From positions 1-64,000 of the forward strand of contig CAVAJF010000006.1 in the NCBI GenBank assembly GCA_963588905.1: a DNA stretch of 64,000 nt, written 5' to 3'. The stretch comes from Butyricicoccus_A sp963588905 (GTDB taxonomy: Bacteria > Bacillota > Clostridia > Oscillospirales > Butyricicoccaceae). A program made the position numbers and the translations under genes. Of this stretch, positions 34,352 to 42,603 are shown piece after piece. How positions within the stretch are numbered: the stretch's first letter is position 1; every line of letters begins with the position of its first letter. The notes under the pieces are model-generated. The model was given only the letters and a program-made list of their open reading frames with translations, was not told the DNA's origin and did not search any database.

Positions 34352-34357
34352 CCCGCT
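34320..34357 (+). repeat. right copy of imperfect 38-bp direct repeat (att-like)
   Basis: It pairs with 32850-32887 (26/38 identical, same codon phase, offset 1,470 bp). The last six bases CCCGCT are identical. It also encodes the last residues of the recombinase in one frame and KPAAQIETLD in the frame of the split gene. Confidence 0.6.
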
Positions 34358-34754
34358 GGTGCTGTCTGCCAAGATCGTGGAGCCGGAGTGCCGCGGCGGC
34401 TGCTGCTGTGATTTGAGTGAAGTGCCGGAACCGCTCAGCTGTCTGTTTGGCGATGATATTATTCTGGATACCGGCGTGAAAAAGCTGTTTGTCACGTTGG
34501 GACAATTTTCTATCATTCGCTTGGAGCGCGACATTCAGCTGCTCATGCCGGCGTACGACATCTGTATGCCTGCCAAGGATTGCAGCTGCGCCGGTGGATG
34601 CTGCAAGCAGGAGGATCCCTGCGAGATGTTCAACCGGTTTGAATTCCCGGTGGAGGAATTTTTCCCGAAGGACGGACGCGGCGCACCGAACGATTTCGAC
34701 AAGGACTGCGGCTGTCACCCGAAAAAGGATGAATGCCGCGGATGCCGCAGCTGA
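34352..34754 (+). CDS. C-terminal half of the split conserved clostridial protein
   Basis: About 134 residues in the frame of the N-terminal half: DPLVLSAKIVEPECRGGCCCD, then VTLGQFSIIRLERDIQLLMPAYD, PCEMFNRFEFPVEEFFP and a Cys-rich end DCGCHPKKDECRGC. These are the conserved C-terminal blocks of the same family. The open frame extends back to 34224 inside the recombinase gene, but no ribosome binding site precedes any start there, so this half is probably silent until rejoined. The cysteine clusters suggest metal binding or cross-linking, as in spore coat proteins (inference). Confidence 0.7.
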
Positions 34755-34774
34755 CAGCATGGCGGCAGCAGAAA

Positions 34775-34807
34775 GCAAAGCCGGAGAGAAATTTCCGGCT
34801 TTTTTGC
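34775..34807 (+). terminator. terminator after the split gene
   Basis: AAAGCCGGA / TCCGGCTTT stem (extended by GCA/TGC) with an 8-nt loop and a TTTTTT run. Confidence 0.85.
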
Positions 34808-34826
34808 TTTGTACGCTCCAAAACTA

Positions 34827-34855
34827 TTGCGAAACCGGTGTATTCGTAGTACAAT
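34827..34855 (+). promoter_or_regulatory. promoter with structured 130-nt leader
   Basis: TTGCGA (34827-34832), a 17-nt spacer and TACAAT (34850-34855). The leader to the next start (34996) holds hairpin ATACTTTGC / GCAAAGTAT (34896-34922) and a small GAAG/CTTC hairpin. No riboswitch class is recognised. Confidence 0.55.
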
Positions 34856-34995
34856 AATTTTGATTTTAATTTGAGGAATCGAGCGAGAACATAGGATACT
34901 TTGCTGGTTTGCGGCAAAGTATACGAAGAAGGCTTCGCTTTATGATTTGATTTTTACGATATGACGGTTTATCCGGATGGAATAGGAGATACAGC

Positions 34996-35868
34996 ATGTT
35001 TGAGAATGTAAAGGAACTGCTTAGTGCAAGGGAAACGCTGGAAACAGTTAATGAACAACTCGCAGCGTCCGAAGCAAAATTACAGGAGCTACAGAAGCAG
35101 CTCAAGGATGCTGAGGAAGAACTTGCCGCACGCAATGAGACCATTGCAAAAAAGGATGACATTGTCATTGCCATTCATAAGCAGACGACAGACGAACGAC
35201 AGAAGGTCGTTGATTACTACGATGGTCTGGAAAAAGAGGCGCGGAGCAAGCTGAACAAGACGCAGGATCTGCTCAAAAAGGCAGAGACACATTTTGAAGA
35301 CTGCGAGCGACAGGTATACTGTATGGCAAACCTGTATAAGGCAATGCGAGCGGCCATTGGCCGATACAGCATGTCTGCTGTACCGGAAAATCTGGACATT
35401 ACACCGGAAGAACTGGAAGAACTGCGCCTGACAGAGGAATCGGTTGGACTTAAGATGCATTCGTATAAAATGGAAGACCTGCGCAAGATGCATGAGGCAA
35501 ACAATGCACTCATCGAGCAGCTGCTGGCGCGATATGAGGTGCGTTTGAGCATTCCGGCTGACCGTGTGGTATTCCAGCTCATGACATTGGGACTGCGTGC
35601 AGAATTGCAGCAGATCATCAATGAATTGACGTATGGCGAGCTGAGCCGCGCGCAGGTACGACTGCACACAGCGGTCAATAAATACATGAAGATTGTTTCC
35701 TTTGGCAAGCTGCCGTCCACAGATGAGCTGGCAGCATATGCGTCTGAACTGGAGGTGCTGCTCAAGGAAACCCTGCGTCTGGAATATTCATACTTAGAGC
35801 GTCAGTCGGATTATGAGAAGCGTAAGCGTCTTTTTGGCGATTCGGATAAAACGGACGAACAGGAATAA
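34996..35868 (+). CDS. coiled-coil hypothetical protein
   Basis: A 290-aa protein. Residues 1-105 form a long coiled coil (LETVNEQLAASEAKLQELQKQ and onward). A helical C-terminal domain (about 110-285) contains ERQVYCMANLYKAMRAAIGRY and RVVFQLMTLGLRAELQQI. It is highly charged, with no signal peptide or membrane segment, so it is cytosolic. No family is recognised. GGAGATACAGC precedes the ATG. It stands between its own promoter and the radical SAM operon 104 bp downstream. Confidence 0.65.
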   Translation: MFENVKELLSARETLETVNEQLAASEAKLQELQKQLKDAEEELAARNETIAKKDDIVIAIHKQTTDERQKVVDYYDGLEKEARSKLNKTQDLLKKAETHFEDCERQVYCMANLYKAMRAAIGRYSMSAVPENLDITPEELEELRLTEESVGLKMHSYKMEDLRKMHEANNALIEQLLARYEVRLSIPADRVVFQLMTLGLRAELQQIINELTYGELSRAQVRLHTAVNKYMKIVSFGKLPSTDELAAYASELEVLLKETLRLEYSYLERQSDYEKRKRLFGDSDKTDEQE

Positions 35869-35972
35869 TTACCTGAACCCTGCAACGAGCGGGCTCTTCG
35901 GTCCCCAACGGTCGGAGAGCTCCTTTCTTTTGAACCGAACAAACAACGATGAAAAAATGAGGTACGAATTTT

Positions 35973-37814
35973 ATGAAGCTCTCTCGGAAGCTGAAACGAA
36001 TCCTGCCGCGAGTCCAAAAGCCTGCCCGCTATGTCGGCGGAGAATGGGGCTCTATTGTCAAGGATAAGGAAACCATTGATCTGCGGTTTGGCATGTGTTT
36101 TCCAGATACATATGAGGTTGGCATGTCTCATCTGGGAAGCCGTATTTTGTACGGTTTGCTCAACCATCAGGATGGCATTTGGTGTGAGCGCGTCTTTGCA
36201 CCGTGGATTGATATGGAAGCGGAGATGCGACAGGCAGATATTCCGCTGTATGGATTGGAAAGCGGCGACCCAATTACGGAATTGGATATTTTGGGCTTTA
36301 CGCTGCAGTACGAGCTGTCGTTCACCAATTTGCTGAATATGCTGGATTTAGGCGGCATTCCGGTGCGCGCCTGCGACAGAAAGACGCTGAAAAACTTTGT
36401 TGTGTGCGGCGGCCCATGTGCCTATAATCCGGAACCGCTTGCCCCATTTGTCGATGCATTTCAGATTGGCGACGGCGAGGAAATCATGATCGAGTTTACC
36501 GATCTGTATCGTCAGGCAAAGCGGGAAAATTGGAGCAAAGACGAATTCCTGCGCAAGGCTTGTCATATTGAAGGATTGTATGTGCCGTCGCTGTATGATG
36601 TGACGTATCACGAGGACGGAACCGTAGAGACTGTGACGCCGAAAGACGGCGCACCGGCATTTGTGCAGAAGCGCATCGTGCGGGATCTGGACAACATGTA
36701 CTATCCGGAATCCTTTGTGGTTCCGTCGACGGAAATTGTCTTTGACCGTGCCATGGTCGAGCTGTTCCGCGGATGTCCGCGTGGCTGCCGCTTCTGTCAG
36801 GCGGGTCATACCTATCGTCCGCTGCGCAAAAAGAGCGCAGATGTCCTGCTCAAGCAGGCAAAAGCTGTGCTGGACAATTCCGGTTATGAAGAAATTTCGT
36901 TGTCGTCCCTGTCTACCAGTGATTACTCCGAATTGCCAAAGCTGGCGAATGATCTGTTGGACATTTGTGAAGAGCGTCGCGTCAGCTTGTCGCTGCCGTC
37001 GCTGCGTGCAGATTCCTTTAGCATGGAGCTGATGGAGCGCGTGCAGAAGGTGCGCAAGAGTGGTCTGACCTTTGCGGCAGAGGCGGGAAGCCAGCGTCTG
37101 CGCGATGTCATCAACAAGAATATCACAGAAGAAGATTTGCTCAAGGCGTGCACCTATGCTTTTGAAGGCGGCTGGAACAATGTCAAGCTGTACTTTATGA
37201 TGGGTCTTCCGACCGAGACCAATGCAGATTTTGACGAGATGTCTCAGCTGTGCAAGAATATTGCGTATCGCTGGCGCATGACCACGCCGAATCGGGCGCG
37301 CGGCGTCAAGATTACCGCATCGACTTCCTGCTTTGTGCCGAAGCCGCAGACGCCGTTCCAGTGGGACGCGCAGGCGACCAAGGAAGAGCTGGACGAGAAA
37401 ACAACCTATCTGCGTCAGGTCATGAAGACCAAAAATGTCACCTTCCGCTGGCACGCTTCGGACACCAGCTTTTTGGAGGGTGCCTTTGCTCGTGGTGACC
37501 GCCGGATGGCAGAAGTGCTGTATACGGCGTGGAAGTCGGGCTGCAAGATGGACGGCTGGGAGGACTGCTTCTCGCTGGAGAAGTGGATGGATGCCTTTCG
37601 GACAGTCGGCTTGGATCCGGCGTTCTATGCCAATCGGCAGCGTCCGTTGGACGAAGTGTTCCCGTGGGATCACATCGGATGCGGAACGACAAAGGAGCAT
37701 CTCAAGAGAGAATGGGAGCGTTCGCGCAGAGCGGAACCGACTCCGTCTTGTTTGGAAAAATGTGCTGGCTGTGGCGCAGCTAGCTTGTTGAAAGGATGTG
37801 CGTGCAGTGTTTAA
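35973..37814 (+). CDS. TIGR03960 family B12-binding-like radical SAM protein
   Basis: A 613-aa protein. The N-terminal B12-binding-like region (about 30-200; FGMCFPDTYEVGMSHLG) is followed by a radical SAM core with FRGCPRGCRFCQAG (CxxxCxxC, about 265), and a C-terminal Cys-rich tail (CLEKCAGCGAASLLKGCACSV). Known: this family is encoded with TIGR03936 proteins in clostridia, often near ribonuclease G and ribosomal protein L21; the pair's function is unresolved. Here the stop overlaps the TIGR03936 start by 17 bp. Confidence 0.88.
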   Translation: MKLSRKLKRILPRVQKPARYVGGEWGSIVKDKETIDLRFGMCFPDTYEVGMSHLGSRILYGLLNHQDGIWCERVFAPWIDMEAEMRQADIPLYGLESGDPITELDILGFTLQYELSFTNLLNMLDLGGIPVRACDRKTLKNFVVCGGPCAYNPEPLAPFVDAFQIGDGEEIMIEFTDLYRQAKRENWSKDEFLRKACHIEGLYVPSLYDVTYHEDGTVETVTPKDGAPAFVQKRIVRDLDNMYYPESFVVPSTEIVFDRAMVELFRGCPRGCRFCQAGHTYRPLRKKSADVLLKQAKAVLDNSGYEEISLSSLSTSDYSELPKLANDLLDICEERRVSLSLPSLRADSFSMELMERVQKVRKSGLTFAAEAGSQRLRDVINKNITEEDLLKACTYAFEGGWNNVKLYFMMGLPTETNADFDEMSQLCKNIAYRWRMTTPNRARGVKITASTSCFVPKPQTPFQWDAQATKEELDEKTTYLRQVMKTKNVTFRWHASDTSFLEGAFARGDRRMAEVLYTAWKSGCKMDGWEDCFSLEKWMDAFRTVGLDPAFYANRQRPLDEVFPWDHIGCGTTKEHLKREWERSRRAEPTPSCLEKCAGCGAASLLKGCACSV

Positions 37815-38478
37815 GGCAAGAATGCGATTTTCCAAGACCGATGAAGCGGCATATATTTCTCATCTGGATTTGATGCACTGTATGCAGCGCATTATCACCC
37901 GCGCCAAGCTGCCGGTGTGGTACACAGAGGGATTTAACCAGCATATTTATATTTCTATTGCCCTGCCGCTATCCACCGGATACTCCGGCGAGTGGGAGTT
38001 TTTGGATTTTAATTGTACGGCAGAACAGCTGCCGGAGGACGCTGTGCAGCGCATGAATGCGGTGTGCCCGTCCGGCATTTCGGTACAGGAGATGTATTCC
38101 ATTGAGAACGGTGCGGGACGAAAGGTGCGCGATATTGCATACTCCAAGTTTGAGATTACTTGGGAGTTTGACAACGGCGTGCCGGCAGATTTCTGCGAGC
38201 GTGTGCAGGCACTGTTTGCACAAGATGAGATTCTCATTATGAAAAAATCTAAGCGCGGAGAAAAAGAGGTCAATATCAAGGATTACATGAAGGCATTCAC
38301 GCTGGAACCGGATACAGACTGCGTGCGCTGCTATGCCATCCTTGGAGCGGGCAACAACAATTTGAGCCCGGAATATCTCACAAAGACCATTGTGCGCGAT
38401 TTGCCGGATTTGACACCGGACGGCGCAAACTATCATCATCTGATGGTATATGACGCAGAACTCAACGAATTTCGATAA
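37798..38478 (+). CDS. TIGR03936 (DUF2344) radical SAM-associated protein
   Basis: A 226-aa protein. FSKTDEAAYISHLDLMHCMQRI (residues 10-31), NQHIYISIALPLSTGYSGEWEFLDF and the C-terminal AILGAGNNNLSPEYL are family hallmarks. It is the obligate neighbour of the TIGR03960 protein and presumably its substrate-handling partner. Start is GTG (37798) inside the preceding gene. miaB follows 16 bp downstream, instead of the more usual ribonuclease G. Confidence 0.88.
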   Translation: MRAVFKARMRFSKTDEAAYISHLDLMHCMQRIITRAKLPVWYTEGFNQHIYISIALPLSTGYSGEWEFLDFNCTAEQLPEDAVQRMNAVCPSGISVQEMYSIENGAGRKVRDIAYSKFEITWEFDNGVPADFCERVQALFAQDEILIMKKSKRGEKEVNIKDYMKAFTLEPDTDCVRCYAILGAGNNNLSPEYLTKTIVRDLPDLTPDGANYHHLMVYDAELNEFR

Positions 38479-38493
38479 ACTGGATGATATAGG

Positions 38494-39939
38494 ATGAAAC
38501 ATACAACTTCAAGACAAATACCAAAGGAACAGATTGCGCACCAGCTGGACTATATCGAACAGGTGAGCCGACGCAATGCGCTGCTGCCGGAACAGCAGTG
38601 GTTTTTCTGCCAGACATTCGGCTGCCAGCAGAATGAGGCGGACACTGAGCGCATTGCGGGTATGCTGCGCGATATGGGCTATCAGCGGACCGAGGATTAT
38701 ACCAAGGCAAATGTGATTGTTGTCAACACCTGTGCCGTGCGTGAACATGCGGAAAAGCGCGTGTTCGGCATGATGGGCAAGTACACGCATTTAAAAGATG
38801 CCCGCGATGATCTGGTTATCTGCATGTGCGGCTGCATGGTACAGCAGGAGCATATCACGGAGAAAATCAAAAAGAGCTATCCGCGCGTGGATATTGTGTT
38901 CGGTACCCATATGCAGTGGAGATTTCCAGAACTGCTGCTGCACCGTTTGAACGGCAGCAAGCGCATTTTTGAAATTGCTGGTGATCCAAAGGGCGAAATT
39001 GCTGAGGGTCTGCCGGTACAGCGCGGCGAGGGCTGCCATGCATGGCTGTCCATTATGTACGGCTGCAACAATTTCTGTACCTACTGCATCGTGCCCTATG
39101 TGCGCGGCAGAGAGCGCAGCCGTCAGCCGGAGGACATTGAAGCAGAGCTGCGCTGCTTGGTAGAAGAAGGCTATAAAGACATCACCCTGCTCGGACAAAA
39201 TGTCAATTCGTATGGCAAGGATTTGGGCATGGATATGGACTTTTCCGATTTGTTGGCGCGGCTGGATGCCGTGCCGGGCGAATATCGTCTGCGATTTATG
39301 ACGAGCCATCCGAAGGATGCATCGGAAAAGCTGTTCCGCACGATGGCGCAGGGAACACACATCAGCCACCAGCTGCATTTGCCGTTCCAGTCCGGATCCA
39401 ATCAGATTCTCAAGCGCATGAATCGAGGATATACCAAGGAGGCATATCTGGAGCTGATTGCAGCGGCCAAGCGATATATGCCGGATCTTGTGCTGTCCTC
39501 GGATATTATCGTTGGTTTCCCTGGAGAGACCGAAGAAGATTTTCAAGGAACGCTGGACGTTGTGCGGCAGGGACAGTATGACCAGCTGTTTACATTTTTG
39601 TACTCCAAGCGCAGCGGCACACCGGCGGCGGAAATGCCGGATGCGGCGATGCCGGAGGAAAAGCAGGATCGCTTCAATCGTCTGCTGGAAACACAGGAGG
39701 CCATCAATCAGGTGCGGCAGGATGCTTATCAAGATAGAGAGCTGAGCGTTCTGATTGACGGTTTGTCCAACGGCAAGGACGACAGCGAGTATACGCACTG
39801 TGGACGGACAGACGGTGGTCTGTTGGTGCTGGTTTCTGGCGAAGATTTGCATATCGGCGATTTTGTCGATGTGAGCATTACAAAGACCTCTCTGCGTGCA
39901 CTGTACGGCAGAGCAATTAGGAAGGGGTATCATGGCTGA
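38494..39939 (+). CDS. miaB: tRNA-2-methylthio-N6-dimethylallyladenosine synthase
   Basis: A 481-aa methylthiotransferase acting on i6A37 of tRNAs. The N-terminal UPF0004 cluster uses FGCQQNEAD, VNTCAVREHAE and CGCMVQQE; the radical SAM motif is CNNFCTYCIVP (about 191); a TRAM domain ends the protein. The IleRS- and MiaA-containing neighbourhood fits: MiaA, encoded 4.7 kb downstream, makes the substrate of MiaB. The 3' end overlaps mutS by 8 bp. Confidence 0.96.
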   Translation: MKHTTSRQIPKEQIAHQLDYIEQVSRRNALLPEQQWFFCQTFGCQQNEADTERIAGMLRDMGYQRTEDYTKANVIVVNTCAVREHAEKRVFGMMGKYTHLKDARDDLVICMCGCMVQQEHITEKIKKSYPRVDIVFGTHMQWRFPELLLHRLNGSKRIFEIAGDPKGEIAEGLPVQRGEGCHAWLSIMYGCNNFCTYCIVPYVRGRERSRQPEDIEAELRCLVEEGYKDITLLGQNVNSYGKDLGMDMDFSDLLARLDAVPGEYRLRFMTSHPKDASEKLFRTMAQGTHISHQLHLPFQSGSNQILKRMNRGYTKEAYLELIAAAKRYMPDLVLSSDIIVGFPGETEEDFQGTLDVVRQGQYDQLFTFLYSKRSGTPAAEMPDAAMPEEKQDRFNRLLETQEAINQVRQDAYQDRELSVLIDGLSNGKDDSEYTHCGRTDGGLLVLVSGEDLHIGDFVDVSITKTSLRALYGRAIRKGYHG

Positions 39940-42535
39940 ACTTACGCCGATGATGCGGCAGTATTTTGAAATTAAAAATCAGAATCAGGACGGTATTTTG
40001 CTGTATCGCCTCGGTGATTTTTACGAAATGTTCTATGACGATGCAAAAATTGCATCGAAAGAACTGGATTTGGTTCTGACCGGAAAAAATTGCGGACAGG
40101 AGGAGCGGGCGCCGATGTGCGGCATCCCGTTCCATTCCTGCGAGAGCTATATTGCCAAGCTGGTCAAGAATGGACACAAAGTGTTTATCTGCGAACAGAC
40201 CGAAGATCCCAAAAAAGCAAAGGGATTGGTGCGGCGTGAAATCATTCGCACGATTACGCCGGGCACGGTGATCGAAGCATCTATGCTGCAGGAGGACTGC
40301 AACAATTATATTGCATCGGTTTATTTCGGTGCGATGGGGGCAGGTATCTGCTTTGCGGATATTACAACCGGAGAAATGCTTGCGACAGATATGTCTGGCG
40401 ATGACATGACGGTCTATGCGATGAATGAGATCGGTCGCTTTACACCAAAAGAAGTGCTGCTCAATCCGGCAGCGGCGGATGATGGTGCGCTGATTGACTT
40501 TTTGCATGAACATATGGACTCCGGTTTGGAGCGTATGACGGATGAGCAATATGAATACGCAGCGTGCGAACAGCTGGTTCGCAGACAGTTTGCGGCGAGT
40601 GTCGAAGCGGAGACGGTTACCGATCATCCGATGATTGTATGTGCCGTCGGCGCGCTGCTGCGATATTTGATGGATACGCAGCAGTCAGACCTGTCCAATT
40701 TGGATACGTTGCAGCTGTATTATCAGGGACAGTATCTTGAACTGGATCTCAATGCCAGACGCAATCTGGAATTGTTTGAGACCATGCGCACCAAGGAAAA
40801 GCGCGGCTCACTGCTGTGGGTGCTCGATCACACCAAGACAGCGATGGGTGCGCGGATGCTGCGTCAATGGATGAGCAAGCCGCTTCGCAGCCCCAATCAG
40901 ATTCTTCAAAGACAAAAAGCGGTGGGAGAGCTGAAGGATGATTTGGTTCGACGTACCGCCTTGACAGATGAACTGCGCCAGATGTTTGATATTGAGCGTC
41001 TGATTGGCCGCATTGTCTATGGAACTGCCAATTGTCGGGATATGCGAAGCATGTGCGCGACATTGGAGCATGTGCCTGAAATTCGGATTCAGCTGGCACA
41101 GTGCAAGGCTTCTATGCTGCAAGTCTTGTGCGAATCGATGGATGAGCTGCAAGATGTCAAGCAATTGATTCAGGCGGCCATTGTTGAAGATCCACCGTTT
41201 TCTCTGCGTGAGGGCGGTTTTATTCAAGAGGGCTACAGCGAAGAGCTGGACAAGCTGCGCGACATTGCATCGGGCGGCAAAGGCTCCATTGCAGCGATTG
41301 AAGAGCGGGAACGCGAGGCAACCGGCATTTCCAAGCTGAAAGTCGGCTATAACCGCGTCTTTGGCTATTATATTGAGGTCGCGCGTTCTCTGTCGGACAA
41401 GGTTCCGGCGCATTATGTGCGCAAACAGACGCTTGCCAATGCAGAGCGATATATTACCGATGAACTCAAACAGTATGAAAATACTGTTTTGCAGGCACAG
41501 GAGCGCATCACCGATCTGGAATATCAGCTGTTTACAGAGGTACGCGAACAGATTTCTGCTGCTGTACATCGAATCCAGATTACCGCACAGACCTTGGCAC
41601 AGACCGATGTGCTGTGCTCGCTGGCAGAAGTGGCGGATTTGTATCAGTATTGCTGCCCGGAGGTGGAATATTCTCCGGTTATCGACATCAAAGAGGGCAG
41701 ACATCCGGTCGTGGAACGTATGCTGCGCGATACGATGTTTATCGCCAATGATACGCTGCTGGATGACAAGGCAAACCGCATTGCTGTGATTACCGGCCCG
41801 AACATGGCGGGTAAATCGACATATATGCGTCAGGTTGCGTTGATTACGATTATGGCGCAGATGGGCTCTTTTGTTCCGGCGAAATCTGCCCGCATCGGTA
41901 TTGCTGACCGTGTATTTACGCGTGTCGGTGCATCGGATGATCTGGCGAGCGGACAATCGACATTTATGGTCGAGATGAGCGAAGTGGCGGAGATCTTGAC
42001 GCATGCGACGCGATTTAGCTTGGTCATTCTCGATGAGATTGGCCGCGGCACATCCACGTTTGACGGCATGAGCATTGCCCGTGCTGTGGTAGAATACATC
42101 GCAGATCCGAAGAAAATCGGTGCCCGCACGCTGTTTGCCACGCATTATCACGAATTGACCGCGCTGGAAGATTTGATGGAAGGTGTCAAGAACTATAATA
42201 TCGCCGTCAAGAAACGCGGCGAGGATATTACGTTCCTGCGCAAGATCATTCCAGGCGGCGCGGATGACAGCTATGGTATTGCTGTGGCAAAGCTGGCAGG
42301 CGTTCCGAAGCCGGTGCTGCGCCGCGCAAAGGCAATTCTCAAGGACTTAGAAGATCATGCGCCAAAGATTGAGGTACATGAAGTGGAAGACGCGGAGGAA
42401 GAAGCGCCGCAGATGTCTCTGACCAGCTACCAGTCAAATGATGTGGCAGAGAAACTGCGCGCGGTCAATGTCAATACCATGACGCCGATTGAGGCACTCA
42501 ATCTGGTATTTGAGCTGCAAAAAATGGTGGAATAA
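39932..42535 (+). CDS. mutS: DNA mismatch repair ATPase MutS
   Basis: An 867-aa mismatch sensor. The mismatch-reading Phe-x-Glu motif is in GDFYEMF (about residue 29); Walker A is GPNMAGKSTYMR (about 620), with LVILDEIGRGTSTFDG and ATHYHELT following. Start is ATG 39932 after GGAAGGGG, overlapping miaB. It precedes mutL, the standard Firmicute arrangement. Length is normal. Confidence 0.97.
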   Translation: MAELTPMMRQYFEIKNQNQDGILLYRLGDFYEMFYDDAKIASKELDLVLTGKNCGQEERAPMCGIPFHSCESYIAKLVKNGHKVFICEQTEDPKKAKGLVRREIIRTITPGTVIEASMLQEDCNNYIASVYFGAMGAGICFADITTGEMLATDMSGDDMTVYAMNEIGRFTPKEVLLNPAAADDGALIDFLHEHMDSGLERMTDEQYEYAACEQLVRRQFAASVEAETVTDHPMIVCAVGALLRYLMDTQQSDLSNLDTLQLYYQGQYLELDLNARRNLELFETMRTKEKRGSLLWVLDHTKTAMGARMLRQWMSKPLRSPNQILQRQKAVGELKDDLVRRTALTDELRQMFDIERLIGRIVYGTANCRDMRSMCATLEHVPEIRIQLAQCKASMLQVLCESMDELQDVKQLIQAAIVEDPPFSLREGGFIQEGYSEELDKLRDIASGGKGSIAAIEEREREATGISKLKVGYNRVFGYYIEVARSLSDKVPAHYVRKQTLANAERYITDELKQYENTVLQAQERITDLEYQLFTEVREQISAAVHRIQITAQTLAQTDVLCSLAEVADLYQYCCPEVEYSPVIDIKEGRHPVVERMLRDTMFIANDTLLDDKANRIAVITGPNMAGKSTYMRQVALITIMAQMGSFVPAKSARIGIADRVFTRVGASDDLASGQSTFMVEMSEVAEILTHATRFSLVILDEIGRGTSTFDGMSIARAVVEYIADPKKIGARTLFATHYHELTALEDLMEGVKNYNIAVKKRGEDITFLRKIIPGGADDSYGIAVAKLAGVPKPVLRRAKAILKDLEDHAPKIEVHEVEDAEEEAPQMSLTSYQSNDVAEKLRAVNVNTMTPIEALNLVFELQKMVE

Positions 42536-42603
42536 TCGAAAAAATCCGTGTATAATAGATGCACAGAGTTTTAGAATAGAAAATGAACTGGGAGGTGTGC
42601 TGC

